DNA from: DATJGR01 sp032124855
Lineage (GTDB): Bacteria; Pseudomonadota; Gammaproteobacteria; Pseudomonadales; Azotimanducaceae
Reading direction: 5' to 3'
DNA length: 30,777 nt
NCBI GenBank assembly: GCA_032124855.1
Contig: JAQBCT010000422.1
Location: forward strand, 1 to 30,777
This document shows, piece after piece, positions 8,397 to 19,348 of the stretch. Each line of letters opens with the position of its first letter. Position 1 is the first letter of the stretch. The notes under the pieces were generated by a model, which was not told where the DNA came from, searched no databases, and saw only the letters and a list, made by a program, of their open reading frames with translations. The translations under genes and the position numbers were made by a program.

Positions 8397-11315
8397 ATGC
8401 AAACGGAACCGCTACCGCGCACCAACGTCAACCCCACCGCCCAGAAAGCGGCCGCCGATCCGATCCCGGCGTCCATCGCAGCGACGGCTCCGGGACAGTT
8501 GCGCACGATCAAACGCAATGGATTTGTTGTGCCCTACGACGACAGCAAGATCGCTGTCGCCATTACCAAAGCATTTCTCGCCGTCGAAGGTGGCACAGCA
8601 GCCGCATCGCCGCGCATCCGCGAACTGGTGAAGAGCCTGGTCGATCAGATCACCGCCACCTTCGCGCGCCGCTTTCCATCCGGCGGCACGTTGCACATCG
8701 AAGACATCCAGGACCAGGTAGAACTCGCACTGATGCGCTCTGGCGAGCACAAGGTGGCGCGCGACTACGTGTTGTATCGCGAGAGCCGTGCGCGCACGCG
8801 CGCCGAACGTGGCGTGCCCAGCAAACCGGCGCAGGCATCGCTGTCGGTCACGCTCGCTGACGGAACGCGCGCGCCACTGGATGTCGCGCGCCTTCGCACA
8901 GTTGTTGGCGAAGCATGCGCGGGGCAGAAGGACGTGGACGCAGAACGCATCATCTCTGAGGCGCTCACGAATATGTACGATGGCATCTCTGAACAGGATG
9001 TCGCCACGTCGGTGCTGATCAGCGCGCGCACGCTGGTGGAAGAAGAGCCGAACTACACCTACGTCACGGCGCGCATCCTGCTGGATGGCCTGCGCGCCGA
9101 AGCGCTGGCCTTTCTGGGCGTGCAGGCTCCGGGCGCGGCCGCCGGCGACTATCGCGCTACGCAAACGCAGATGCGCGACGTCTACCCGGACGCGTTGTCG
9201 GCATTCATCGAACGCGGCGCGACACTTGAGCTGGTGTCGCCCGAGCTGCGCAAATTCGATCTCGCCGCACTCGGCGCGGCGTTGCGGCCCGAACGCGATC
9301 ATCTCTTTACCTACCTCGGGTTGCAGACGCTGTACGACCGCTACTTCATTCACAGCAACGACGTGCGCTTCGAGCTGCCGCAGATATTCTTCATGCGCGT
9401 CGCCATGGGGCTGGCTCAGGAAGAGGCCGACCGAACCGCACGGGCCATCGAGTTCTACGATCTGTTGTCGACGTTCGACTACATGAGCTCCACGCCAACG
9501 CTGTTCAACGCAGGCACCCTGCGCCCGCAACTCTCGTCATGCTTCCTCACCACAGTACCGGACGATCTGGACGGGATTTATCGCGCTATTCACGACAACG
9601 CGATGCTATCCAAATGGGCCGGCGGGCTCGGTAACGACTGGACGCCCGTGCGCGCACTCGGTGCCTATATCAAAGGCACCAACGGCAAATCACAGGGGGT
9701 GGTGCCGTTCCTGAAGGTGGTCAACGACACGGCGGTGGCCGTGAATCAGGGCGGCAAACGTAAGGGTGCGGTGTGCTCGTACCTGGAAACCTGGCACCTC
9801 GACATTGAAGAGTTCATCGAACTGCGCAAAAACACTGGCGACGATCGCCGCCGCACGCACGATATGAATACGGCCAACTGGGTGCCCGATCTGTTCATGA
9901 AGCGCGTCTTCGAGGACGGCACCTGGACGCTGTTCTCACCCAGCGACGTGAACGATCTCCACGATCTATACGGTGCTGCGTTCGAGCATCGTTACAACCA
10001 CTACGAGCGCCTCACTGAAACCGGCGAGCTGCCGTTGTTCAAGCGGGTTCGCGCACAGGATCTGTGGCGCAAGATGCTGTCGATGTTGTTTGAAACGGGC
10101 CACCCGTGGATCACCTTCAAGGACAGCTGCAACGTGCGTTCGCCACAGCAGCATGTCGGCGTGGTGCACTCATCGAATCTCTGCACCGAGATCACACTCA
10201 ACACGTCTCGCGATGAAATTGCCGTGTGCAACCTGGGCTCCATCAACCTGGTGCAGCACGTCACCCAGGACGGCCTGGATCTGGAGAAGTTGCGCCGCAC
10301 GGTAACGAGTGCGGTGCGCATGCTCGATAACGTCATCGACATCAACTATTACTCGGTACCCCAGGCGAGGGCATCGAATATGCGCCACCGCCCGGTGGGA
10401 CTCGGCATCATGGGATTTCAGGATGCGCTCTACGAACTGCGCATTCCCTACAGCTCCCAGGCCGCGGTGACGTTTGCCGATCAGTCGATGGAGGCCGTGA
10501 GCTATTTCGCGATCGAGGCTTCCAGCGAACTGGCCAGGGAGCGCGGCAGCTACGCCAGCTTCGAAGGTTCGCTGTGGAGCCGCGGCGTGCTGCCGCTGGA
10601 TTCGCTCAAGCAACTGGAACGTGAGCGCGGCAAGCAATATCTGGAGGCCAACTTCGACTCGACCCTGGATTGGGATGTTCTGCGCAGCAAGGTGAAAACC
10701 AACGGCATGCGCAATTCCAACGTGATGGCGATTGCACCGACCGCAACAATCGCCAACATCACCGGGGTTTCACAATCCATCGAACCGACGTATCAGAACC
10801 TGTACGTGAAATCGAATTTGTCCGGCGAGTTCACGGTGGTCAACCCCTACATGGTGCACGACCTCAAAGCGCTGGATCTGTGGGACAAGGTGATGGTGAA
10901 CGACCTGAAATACTACGACGGTTCTCTGCAGGCCATCGACCGCGTACCTGAAGAGCTCAAACAGCTCTACGCCACGGCGTTTGAAGTGGAACCCCGCTGG
11001 CTGGTCGACGCCGGTGCGCGCCGCCAGAAGTGGATCGACCAGGCGCAATCGCTGAATCTGTACATTGCCGGCGCATCCGGCAAAAAGCTGGATGTGACTT
11101 ATCGCATGGCGTGGATCCGCGGTCTGAAGACGACGTACTACCTGCGTGCGCTCAGTGCTACGAGCGCCGAGAAATCAACTGTCGATCGTGGCCGCCTCAA
11201 CGCGGTGTCGGCGTCGGGCATCGCATCCGGCGCCGCGGAAGCGGCGTTCGCAGACCCGGCGGAAGTGCCGTTGGCGTGCGCGATCGACGACCCCACCTGC
11301 GAAGCGTGCCAGTAG
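8397..11315 (+). CDS. nrdA: Class Ia ribonucleoside-diphosphate reductase, alpha subunit
   Basis: A 972-residue catalytic subunit that reduces NDPs to dNDPs together with NrdB. It is longer than E. coli NrdA (761) because of an extended N-terminus with two ATP-cone regulatory domains: cone 1 around IKRNGFVVPYDDSKI (residues ~36-140), and a more divergent cone 2 beginning near VTLADGTRAPLD. Pseudomonas aeruginosa NrdA has the same arrangement. Catalytic residues are all visible: C382 (SSCF) and C611 (VCNLGS) as the redox pair, N594-x-C596-x-E598 (NLCTE) at the active site, Y914-Y915 on the radical path, and a C-terminal C-E-A-C-Q thioredoxin-contact pair (C968, C971). The ATG at 8397 follows GGGGAG by 11 bases; the frame runs farther upstream, but that part is unlike NrdA and contains the NrdR box. 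nrdB follows after 20 bases. Confidence 0.97.
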   Translation: MQTEPLPRTNVNPTAQKAAADPIPASIAATAPGQLRTIKRNGFVVPYDDSKIAVAITKAFLAVEGGTAAASPRIRELVKSLVDQITATFARRFPSGGTLHIEDIQDQVELALMRSGEHKVARDYVLYRESRARTRAERGVPSKPAQASLSVTLADGTRAPLDVARLRTVVGEACAGQKDVDAERIISEALTNMYDGISEQDVATSVLISARTLVEEEPNYTYVTARILLDGLRAEALAFLGVQAPGAAAGDYRATQTQMRDVYPDALSAFIERGATLELVSPELRKFDLAALGAALRPERDHLFTYLGLQTLYDRYFIHSNDVRFELPQIFFMRVAMGLAQEEADRTARAIEFYDLLSTFDYMSSTPTLFNAGTLRPQLSSCFLTTVPDDLDGIYRAIHDNAMLSKWAGGLGNDWTPVRALGAYIKGTNGKSQGVVPFLKVVNDTAVAVNQGGKRKGAVCSYLETWHLDIEEFIELRKNTGDDRRRTHDMNTANWVPDLFMKRVFEDGTWTLFSPSDVNDLHDLYGAAFEHRYNHYERLTETGELPLFKRVRAQDLWRKMLSMLFETGHPWITFKDSCNVRSPQQHVGVVHSSNLCTEITLNTSRDEIAVCNLGSINLVQHVTQDGLDLEKLRRTVTSAVRMLDNVIDINYYSVPQARASNMRHRPVGLGIMGFQDALYELRIPYSSQAAVTFADQSMEAVSYFAIEASSELARERGSYASFEGSLWSRGVLPLDSLKQLERERGKQYLEANFDSTLDWDVLRSKVKTNGMRNSNVMAIAPTATIANITGVSQSIEPTYQNLYVKSNLSGEFTVVNPYMVHDLKALDLWDKVMVNDLKYYDGSLQAIDRVPEELKQLYATAFEVEPRWLVDAGARRQKWIDQAQSLNLYIAGASGKKLDVTYRMAWIRGLKTTYYLRALSATSAEKSTVDRGRLNAVSASGIASGAAEAAFADPAEVPLACAIDDPTCEACQ

Positions 11316-11335
11316 TCATCAAGGAGGATAGGACC

Positions 11336-12610
<1,275 letters not shown>

Positions 12611-12629
12611 GCGCATTTCGAGTCGACGA

Positions 12630-12654
12630 AGCCCCGCACCGCGGGGCTTTCCTT
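12630..12654 (+). terminator. Intrinsic terminator after nrdB
   Basis: An 8-base-pair GC-rich stem (AGCCCCGC / GCGGGGCT) with a 3-base loop is followed by TTCCTT. It begins 20 bases after the nrdB stop and closes the nrdAB operon. Confidence 0.85.
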
Positions 12655-12735
12655 ATGCCGCGGCACAGATGTGATCACCGCAGCGTTGCGGCATAGTAGA
12701 GCGCACCGTTCCGGAACCGCCCCAGAGATACCGCC

Positions 12736-13587
12736 ATGACATTGAACACCGTCCCTGATTCTTCTGTCGTACAGCGCGCCATGCGCCTGTTCATCGCGGC
12801 GTGCTGTTGCGCCGCACTATCCGGATGCAGCGCCGAACCCGCCAGTGATGCAAGTGGCGCCGATGCTGCGCCGCCGGCCACGCAAGTGCCGCTGCAGCTC
12901 GAGCCGGCGACGGTGACAACGGTCAGCGAGCGACCGTTGCCAGAGACTCCTGCCTCGATTGCGGCCGCGGTGGCAGATCCCAACCGCCCGGCCGAAGACG
13001 TCGCGCGCGATGCGGACCGCCTGCCGGCGCAGATCCTCACCTATTTCGAGGTCGAACCCGGCGACGTCGTATTCGAACTGGTAGCCGGTGGCGGCTATTT
13101 CACGGAACTGCTGTCGCGTACGGTAGGGGACACGGGCCATGTGGTCGCGACGCGCCTCGCGCCGGAACGGCTCGCCAACGGACGCCTGCCGAATGTTACG
13201 GCGGCAGACAATCAGGACTGGGGGCTTGCGCCGGAATCGGTGGATCTGGTGTTCACCGCGTTAAATTACCACGATCTGATCAATCTGAAAGTGGATCGCG
13301 TCGCGCTGCTGCAAGGCCTGCTGACAATTCTGCAGAGCGGCGGCACCTTCGCTGTCATCGACCACGCTGCGGCCGCCGATTCCGGTGCACGTGACGTGGG
13401 TACGCTGCATCGGGTGGATGAGTCCGTCGTCGTCGACGAAATCACCGCAGCGGGTTTCGAACTGGTGGATACCAGCGCGCTGCTGCGTCATCCCGAGGAT
13501 GACCATTCGCTGGCCGTATTCGATCCCGCGATCCGCGGCAAGACCGATCAGTTCATCCTGAATTTCCGCAAACCGCCGCCGCAGTGA
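12736..13587 (+). CDS. Predicted exported SAM-methyltransferase-like lipoprotein
   Basis: A 283-residue protein with an N-terminal signal and lipobox: MRLFIAACCCAALSGC, where L-S-G-C (Cys31 from this start) would be the lipidation site. After a Pro/Ala-rich linker of about 60 residues comes a class I Rossmann methyltransferase-like domain: a motif-I region VVFELVAGGGYFTELL, an acidic/hydrophobic strand after VVATRLAPERL, and VDLVFTALNYHDL in the motif-IV region. This resembles the COG4798 'predicted methyltransferase' group, many of which carry signal peptides. Substrate unknown, and SAM is not expected outside the cytoplasm, so activity there is doubtful. A second ATG at 12781 would give a bare signal peptide; neither start has a strong ribosome-binding site. 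It stands alone after the nrdAB terminator and converges on the crotonase gene. Confidence 0.75.
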   Translation: MTLNTVPDSSVVQRAMRLFIAACCCAALSGCSAEPASDASGADAAPPATQVPLQLEPATVTTVSERPLPETPASIAAAVADPNRPAEDVARDADRLPAQILTYFEVEPGDVVFELVAGGGYFTELLSRTVGDTGHVVATRLAPERLANGRLPNVTAADNQDWGLAPESVDLVFTALNYHDLINLKVDRVALLQGLLTILQSGGTFAVIDHAAAADSGARDVGTLHRVDESVVVDEITAAGFELVDTSALLRHPEDDHSLAVFDPAIRGKTDQFILNFRKPPPQ

Positions 13588-13609
13588 CTCGGCAACGAGC
13601 CGGCGACGT

Positions 13610-14434
13610 TCAACGCTGCTTCTTGGCGAGCGCGTAGTTCTCGAACGCGCGCTCGACCATCGGACGGCGCTTCCCAGCCGGAACCGCCAGCGCGTAGTCG
13701 GGATCCTTCTCGCCCTCCGATGACAGGATATGCATGGTGTGCGCGGCCGAGATATGCGCTGCGAATCCCTGCTGATCCTGCATCTGATTCACGGCCAGCT
13801 TGATCATGCGCAACTGAAACGGGTCGTTCGCCGCAATGCGGTGTGCGTATTCGAGTGTCTTCGGCAGCAAAGCCGCGCGCTCGAATACACGATTCACGAG
13901 CCCGAGTTCGTGTGCCTCGGCAGCGTCGATGAGGCGGCTCTCGAACAACATCTCTTTCGCCTTGCGCGGTGGCATATCCCAGGGGATCGAGAAGTACTGG
14001 AAGTTGGCGCCCAGGAACATCGCATCATCCGCAGCGAAGACGAGATCCATCGCGGACGCCACCATCCACCCGGCAAAAATGCAGTAGCCCTGCACCGCGG
14101 CGATGGTCGGCTTGGGAAGCTCGCGCCAGCGCAGCGTCTTGGTCACATAGTGGTCACGCGAATGGGCGAAGCGCCCCCGCAATCCCGGCGTCAGCGGACG
14201 CGCCTCCCGGTCAGCGCGCTCCTCGGCCGAGCCGAGATCATGGCCACCAGAGAAGTGCTCGCCGGATGCGGCCAGGACGATCGCGCGCACGGCCGCATCA
14301 TCGGCGGCCCGGCCGAATGCGACATCCAGTTCTTCGAGAAGGCGCCGGCTCTGCGCATTGCGCTGGGCAGGCCTGTTGGCCGTGATCACCGCGACGTTGC
14401 CGTCGAGGCGATACTCAATGTCGTGATAGTTCAT
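13610..14434 (-). CDS. Enoyl-CoA hydratase/isomerase (crotonase-fold) family protein
   Basis: A 274-residue crotonase-fold protein. The family start (V-A-V-I-T-A-N-R-P-A-Q-R-N-A), the first oxyanion-hole segment HFSGGHDL, and the second helix region YCIFAGWMVASAMDL are clear. The two glutamates that catalyse hydration in classical enoyl-CoA hydratase appear missing: Met stands where the GGGCELA glutamate would be, and the usual GxPE segment reads GANFQ. So hydratase activity is not supported; another acyl-CoA reaction (isomerisation, hydrolysis, ring cleavage) or a lost function is possible. It lies downstream of the glutamate dehydrogenase gene on the same strand with a 27-base gap, so it may be co-transcribed, though no metabolic link is evident. 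The ribosome-binding site is weak (GGAT). Confidence 0.85.
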   Translation of the reverse strand: MNYHDIEYRLDGNVAVITANRPAQRNAQSRRLLEELDVAFGRAADDAAVRAIVLAASGEHFSGGHDLGSAEERADREARPLTPGLRGRFAHSRDHYVTKTLRWRELPKPTIAAVQGYCIFAGWMVASAMDLVFAADDAMFLGANFQYFSIPWDMPPRKAKEMLFESRLIDAAEAHELGLVNRVFERAALLPKTLEYAHRIAANDPFQLRMIKLAVNQMQDQQGFAAHISAAHTMHILSSEGEKDPDYALAVPAGKRRPMVERAFENYALAKKQR

Positions 14435-14461
14435 CGCTCGTATCCGCGCTGCTTAGTCAGG

Positions 14462-17400
14462 TTAGGGATTGTCCGCCGTCCTGATCAGGTCGTGCAATTT
14501 CCGGCAGGTCATCGAAAGCATCGAAAAATCCGCATGCGACGCCCGTTGCGCGCCTTCCAACGTGGTCCGCCAAGCCCTGGCGAATTGCTCGCGCCCGGCC
14601 AGCCACGCATCGACCGCCGTCGCTTCGTCCCCAGCTTCGCCGTCACTGGCGCCTTTGTGCAGGATGATCGCCGCCAATTCGCCGTGGTCGGTGAGCAGAT
14701 CGTCGAGCAGCAGATCCCGTTCCATGGCCTGCCACAAACTCGCGGGCGTCAAGCGCGCCAGCTGATCCGCGAGCCAGTCGATGCCGAGGGTCGCATTCAG
14801 CGTGGCGAACACCGAACCCACGCGCAGCGGCTCGGCTGCGCGCCGCTCGGCTGCATCGATGATCGGCAGGGTCGCAACCAACGACGCCACGTTGGCGCAC
14901 GTTCGCGCCACTTCCTCTGTTACGGAAGCTTCCCGCCAACGTCGGATCTGATCCTCACGGCGAGCGGCGCCGCTGGCCCCGAACAGAGCGATATGCGATT
15001 GCGCCAGTCGGTCGATCTTCGGCCCAAAATGAGCACTCAACGCGCCCACGTCGAGCGCATGACGACGATTGCGCAGTAGCCAGCGGGTCGCGCGTCGCGC
15101 CAACTGAGTGATCTGCAGCAACAGTTCGAGTCGCGTCTCACCGGCCACTGCATCGAGCGCCTCGACACTGCGAAATGCTTCCCGAATGCCGAAGCAGCGC
15201 GCTGCCGCGTAGTAGGCCCGAACGATTTCTTCCACCTCTGCGCCCACGAATTCCGTCAGGTGCACGACCGACGACAGGCCGAGGTGATGCACCACGTCGT
15301 TGGCGACCATCGTTGCGACAATTTCGCGAAACAACCGGTGCGAGAGCGCGGCCTCGGCGTACCGCTGCCGCACGACCTCCGGGAACTGCTCGAATATCAC
15401 ATCGGCGATAACGGGATCATCGTGCACATGGGATGCGATGAGGTGCTCTTTGATATGGGTTTTCGCGCATGACAACAACACCGCAAGCTCCGGCCGGGTG
15501 AGTGTTTCACCCCGATCCGCGCGATCGGCAAGGACCTCGTCGCTGGGCACGCCTTCCAGCACACGGTCGAGCCGTTGCTCCGCCTCCATACGCGTAATGA
15601 AGCGCTGATACTCGCTCAATCGTGTAACCACCAGGCGTTGCGCAATCGACAGCGCCTGGGTCTGGCGAAAGTTGTTCGCAAGCACGAGATCGGCGACATC
15701 CTCCGTCATCTCCACCAGCAGGCTGTTGCGCTGCTTGACGGTCATGTCACCGTCGGCGACCAGCCGATTGAACAGAATTTTCAGATTGACTTCATGGTCC
15801 GAACAATCGACCCCGGCCGCGTTGTCGATGAAGTCGGAATTCACGCTACCGCCCGCGAGCGAAAATTCCACCCTGCCCGCTTGCGTCATACCCAGATTGC
15901 CGCCCTCGCCAAAAACTTTGGCGCGCAGTTCGCGGCCGTCCACGCGGATTGCATCGTTGGCGCGATCACCCACATCGGTATGGCTTTCGTCGGTGCCTTT
16001 GACATAGGTGCCGATGCCGCCGTTCCAGATCAGGTCTAGCGGTGCCATCAGCAGCGCATGAATCAGTTCGTCAGGCGAATACCGCTCCATGGACAACGCA
16101 AATCGTTCGCGCATCTGCGGCGATACGTCGATGGATTTCTGGGTGCGCGAATATACGCCACCGCCTGTTGAGATCGCAGCCGTATCGTAGTCATTCCAGC
16201 CGGAACGCGGCAGCGCGAACAGCCGCTGCCGTTCGGCGAAGCTGCGCGGTGAGTCGGGCTGCGGGTCGATGAATATGTGCAGATGGTTGAATGCGGCCAC
16301 GAGCTGCACCGAGGCAGAACGAAGCAGCCCGTTGCCGAATACATCCCCTGACATATCGCCGATGCCCAGCACAGAAATCACGTCACGCTGTGAGTCGATG
16401 CCGCGCTCGGCGAAGTGCTGCTGCACGGAGATCCACGCGCCGCGCGCCGTGATCGCCATCCGCTTGTGGTCATAGCCATTTGACCCGCCTGACGCGAACG
16501 CATCACCCAGCCAGAACTGGTAGGCCGCCGACACTTCGTTGGCGGTGTCAGAAAAAGTGGCGGTGCCTTTGTCGGCCGCGACCACCAGATACGGATCGTC
16601 ACCATCGTAGCGGCGCACCCGCGGCGGCGGCACCACCGCGCCGGCAACGATGTTGTCCGTCACATCGAGCATGCCGCTGATGAACTCCCTATAACACCTG
16701 ACGCCTTCGGCGAGATAGGCATCACGCGCAGCCGGTGGCCGGCGCACCACGAAGCCTCCCTTCGCCCCCGTTGGCACGATAACCGCGTTCTTTACCACCT
16801 GCGCTTTCATCAACCCGAGCACTTCGGTGCGGTAGTCGTCCATCCGGTCGGACCAGCGCAACCCACCACGCGCAATCGCTCCGCCACGCAGATGCAAACC
16901 CTCGACACGCGGCGACAGTACGAAGATTTCATATAAGGGTACCGGCGGCGGAATGTTGCGCAGGTGGCGCGGGGCGAACTTCAATGCCAGCTGAGGCCTA
17001 GGCTGCCCGTCCGGGTCGGTTTGAAAATAGTTCGTGCGCTGGGTCGCCTCGATCAGATCTACATAGCGGCGCAGCACCCGGTCTTCGTTGAGCAGCGCAA
17101 CCCCGTCCAGCATCGCCAGCACGCCAGCCCGCTCGCCCTGCCCATCGCTAGTGCGCTCGGGATCGAAGCGCTGCAGGAAATATCGAACCAGCGCGCGGGC
17201 GATGGGCGCGTGCGCGCACAACGTGTCACGGATGAACTCCTGGCTGAAACCGAACCGCGTTTGTTTCAGATAACGCGAGTAGGCTCGCAACACGGCGACT
17301 TCGCGCCAGCGCAGCCCCGCCGTCAGCACCAGGCGATTCAACAGGTCGTTGTCGGCGTCACCCCGCCACACACGCACGAACGCGGTTTCGAAACCGTCAT

Positions 17401-19240
17401 TGATCGCCGCGATATCTGTCGGCATTTCGAGCGCCAGTTCGAAATCGTGTATCGACACGACACGCGTGCGCGCTGCGATGCGATAAGGGTGTTCGCCGAT
17501 CAATCGCACGCCCATGTTTTCCAGCACCGGCAGGAGATCGGATAACGGCGGTGCTTCACCGAGATGAAAAACTTTGAGGAAGACCCTGTCCTCAGGATCC
17601 TCCGGCGCACGATACAACCGCAGTACCAGCGGGCGCGCGGCGCTCAGTTTCTCCATATCCGCGATATCGGCCACCGCCGAACGCGCCGCGAAAGTATCCC
17701 GATAGCTGCCAGGGAAGCCGTCGAGATAGGCTTCCATCAGCTGTCGCGCATCGGCCTCGCCGACCTCCTGCACCAGCGTCTGACGCAGATCGGCGGACCA
17801 ATCTCGCGCCACAGCCAGGATCGCATCGTGCAGTGCAGCGACATCTACGGTGCGAACTTCGCCCGGGGGCACACGAATGGTGAACTGCAGGCGCACCAGA
17901 ATGGACTCGGAAAAGTACACATCGAATGGCGCGTCCTGCGCACCCAGCGCGCGCGTCAACAGCTCCTGGATACGCTGGCGCAGATGTGTGTTGAACAGCT
18001 CGCGCGGCAGAAACACCAGGCAGGTATAGAACAAACCGTATCGATCGCGGCGCAGAAAAACCCGCGTGCGGCGCCGCTCGTGATTGCGCGCAATTGCCGT
18101 CGCCGTCACGAATAGTTCCTCGTCAGAGCTTTGAAACAGCTCATCACGCGGATAGCTGGCCAGCACCTGGCTCAATACCTTGCCGTCGAAGCCACGCGGG
18201 TCGAGTCCCGAGCGTTGCACCACGCTCGCCACCTTGCGGCGCAGCACAGGAATCTGCTCGGGCCGCTGCGTGTAGACGGGCGATGTATACAGCCCGAGGA
18301 AGCCGTGTTCACCCGACACCGTCCCTGCCGCGTCGAAGCGCCGCACGGCGATGTAGTCCGGGTAGGCGGGCCGATGCACCTGGGAACGCGTCCCGGATTT
18401 TGAGAACGCCAGCAGTTTTTTCTCCAGCAGGAAGGCGCGCGTTTCCTCACTCTGCTGCGACAGCAATCGCTCCGATGCCGGATCGCGATTGCGCAGAATG
18501 CCCAGCGTGCTACCGTCCACCTGGCGAATCACGCCGCCGCTGAAATCGAATTCGCGGTAGCCGAGAAACGTGAAGTTGTTGCTAGCCAACCAGTCGAGAA
18601 AGGCGACCGACTCGTTCACCTCATCCGCAGCCAGTGGCGATGCGGTGCCCAGAGAACCCGCGATGTCGTGGCAGCGTTGCTTCATCTGCGGGAAGTCGGC
18701 CACCACGGCGCGCACGTCCCTTAGAATTTCCTCCAGCCGGCTCGCCAACGGCGCGAGCCGGTCGCCTTCGATGCGGTCGATCTCCGCGTAGATCAGCACT
18801 TCGGCATGCGCTGCCATGCCGCGCGGTTCGATGCGTTGCAGCACGCCGTCTGCATTGCGCACGGTGTCGAAGACCACGTTCTGCAGGTGATGGGTGACCA
18901 GTCCATGGTGCGACAACTCCGTCAATACCGAGTCGGTGATGAACGGCATATCCGGATGCGCAATCTGCACGATGGTATGCGACGACGCCCAGCCGTCGCG
19001 TTCGTAACCGGGGTTGTGCACTTCAACGTCGGGGGCATCCCAGGCCCGTCGCTGGAACTGGCGCCAGCACGCGATCGTCATGCCCGTGGCATCTTCGATG
19101 TCGCGCTCGTGCAGGTCTTCGTCTGCAACGCGCGCCCAGAACCGGCGCATGAATGCCGCTGCAAGACCCTGTTCCTGCGCATCCAGCCGGGCGCCGATGC
19201 GATCCAGTAAAGCCACCAGAAAGGCAGCCTTGTTCTGCAT
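14462..19240 (-). CDS. gdhB: NAD-specific glutamate dehydrogenase, large (~180 kDa) type
   Basis: A 1592-residue cytoplasmic enzyme that oxidises glutamate to 2-oxoglutarate and ammonia with NAD, usually a catabolic role. Length and sequence match the large GDH family of Pseudomonas, Caulobacter and Streptomyces. The long N-terminal regulatory half holds ACT-like regions (for example HPDMPFITDSVL near residue 93). The central catalytic domain has the glutamate-binding lysine in PTGAKGGFVV (K827), and the nucleotide-binding half includes GGIGTYVKGTDESH and VFGEGGNLGMTQAGR. A helical C-terminal domain follows. Start ATG at 19240; upstream GGATATCG is a weak ribosome-binding site. The gene is divergent from rlmJ with a 108-base gap. 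The symbol follows P. aeruginosa usage; some genomes call it gdh2 or gdhZ. Confidence 0.95.
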   Translation of the reverse strand: MQNKAAFLVALLDRIGARLDAQEQGLAAAFMRRFWARVADEDLHERDIEDATGMTIACWRQFQRRAWDAPDVEVHNPGYERDGWASSHTIVQIAHPDMPFITDSVLTELSHHGLVTHHLQNVVFDTVRNADGVLQRIEPRGMAAHAEVLIYAEIDRIEGDRLAPLASRLEEILRDVRAVVADFPQMKQRCHDIAGSLGTASPLAADEVNESVAFLDWLASNNFTFLGYREFDFSGGVIRQVDGSTLGILRNRDPASERLLSQQSEETRAFLLEKKLLAFSKSGTRSQVHRPAYPDYIAVRRFDAAGTVSGEHGFLGLYTSPVYTQRPEQIPVLRRKVASVVQRSGLDPRGFDGKVLSQVLASYPRDELFQSSDEELFVTATAIARNHERRRTRVFLRRDRYGLFYTCLVFLPRELFNTHLRQRIQELLTRALGAQDAPFDVYFSESILVRLQFTIRVPPGEVRTVDVAALHDAILAVARDWSADLRQTLVQEVGEADARQLMEAYLDGFPGSYRDTFAARSAVADIADMEKLSAARPLVLRLYRAPEDPEDRVFLKVFHLGEAPPLSDLLPVLENMGVRLIGEHPYRIAARTRVVSIHDFELALEMPTDIAAINDGFETAFVRVWRGDADNDLLNRLVLTAGLRWREVAVLRAYSRYLKQTRFGFSQEFIRDTLCAHAPIARALVRYFLQRFDPERTSDGQGERAGVLAMLDGVALLNEDRVLRRYVDLIEATQRTNYFQTDPDGQPRPQLALKFAPRHLRNIPPPVPLYEIFVLSPRVEGLHLRGGAIARGGLRWSDRMDDYRTEVLGLMKAQVVKNAVIVPTGAKGGFVVRRPPAARDAYLAEGVRCYREFISGMLDVTDNIVAGAVVPPPRVRRYDGDDPYLVVAADKGTATFSDTANEVSAAYQFWLGDAFASGGSNGYDHKRMAITARGAWISVQQHFAERGIDSQRDVISVLGIGDMSGDVFGNGLLRSASVQLVAAFNHLHIFIDPQPDSPRSFAERQRLFALPRSGWNDYDTAAISTGGGVYSRTQKSIDVSPQMRERFALSMERYSPDELIHALLMAPLDLIWNGGIGTYVKGTDESHTDVGDRANDAIRVDGRELRAKVFGEGGNLGMTQAGRVEFSLAGGSVNSDFIDNAAGVDCSDHEVNLKILFNRLVADGDMTVKQRNSLLVEMTEDVADLVLANNFRQTQALSIAQRLVVTRLSEYQRFITRMEAEQRLDRVLEGVPSDEVLADRADRGETLTRPELAVLLSCAKTHIKEHLIASHVHDDPVIADVIFEQFPEVVRQRYAEAALSHRLFREIVATMVANDVVHHLGLSSVVHLTEFVGAEVEEIVRAYYAAARCFGIREAFRSVEALDAVAGETRLELLLQITQLARRATRWLLRNRRHALDVGALSAHFGPKIDRLAQSHIALFGASGAARREDQIRRWREASVTEEVARTCANVASLVATLPIIDAAERRAAEPLRVGSVFATLNATLGIDWLADQLARLTPASLWQAMERDLLLDDLLTDHGELAAIILHKGASDGEAGDEATAVDAWLAGREQFARAWRTTLEGAQRASHADFSMLSMTCRKLHDLIRTADNP

Positions 19241-19272
19241 GGTGAATCGATATCCGATGGGAAATTGCAGCG

Positions 19273-19278
19273 AGTATA
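19273..19278 (-). promoter_or_regulatory. Possible -10 box for the glutamate dehydrogenase gene
   Basis: On the minus strand TATACT (5 of 6 to TATAAT) lies 33 bases upstream of the ATG at 19240. No matching -35 is seen at 16-18 bases, so an activator-dependent promoter or chance are both possible. Confidence 0.3.
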
Positions 19279-19348
19279 ACCTTCGCCGGCTGGATCACCC
19301 GACACCGCACCAGTACTCTGCCCGGCAGCGCCCCATCTCGAGATTGTT

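Noticed and set aside
8412..9530. 372-codon minus-strand frame inside nrdA
   Set aside because: It is antisense to the ATP-cone and catalytic regions of NrdA and has no credible protein features.
13730..15079. 449-codon plus-strand frame across the crotonase and GDH genes
   Set aside because: It spans the ends of two well-supported minus-strand genes and has no family features.
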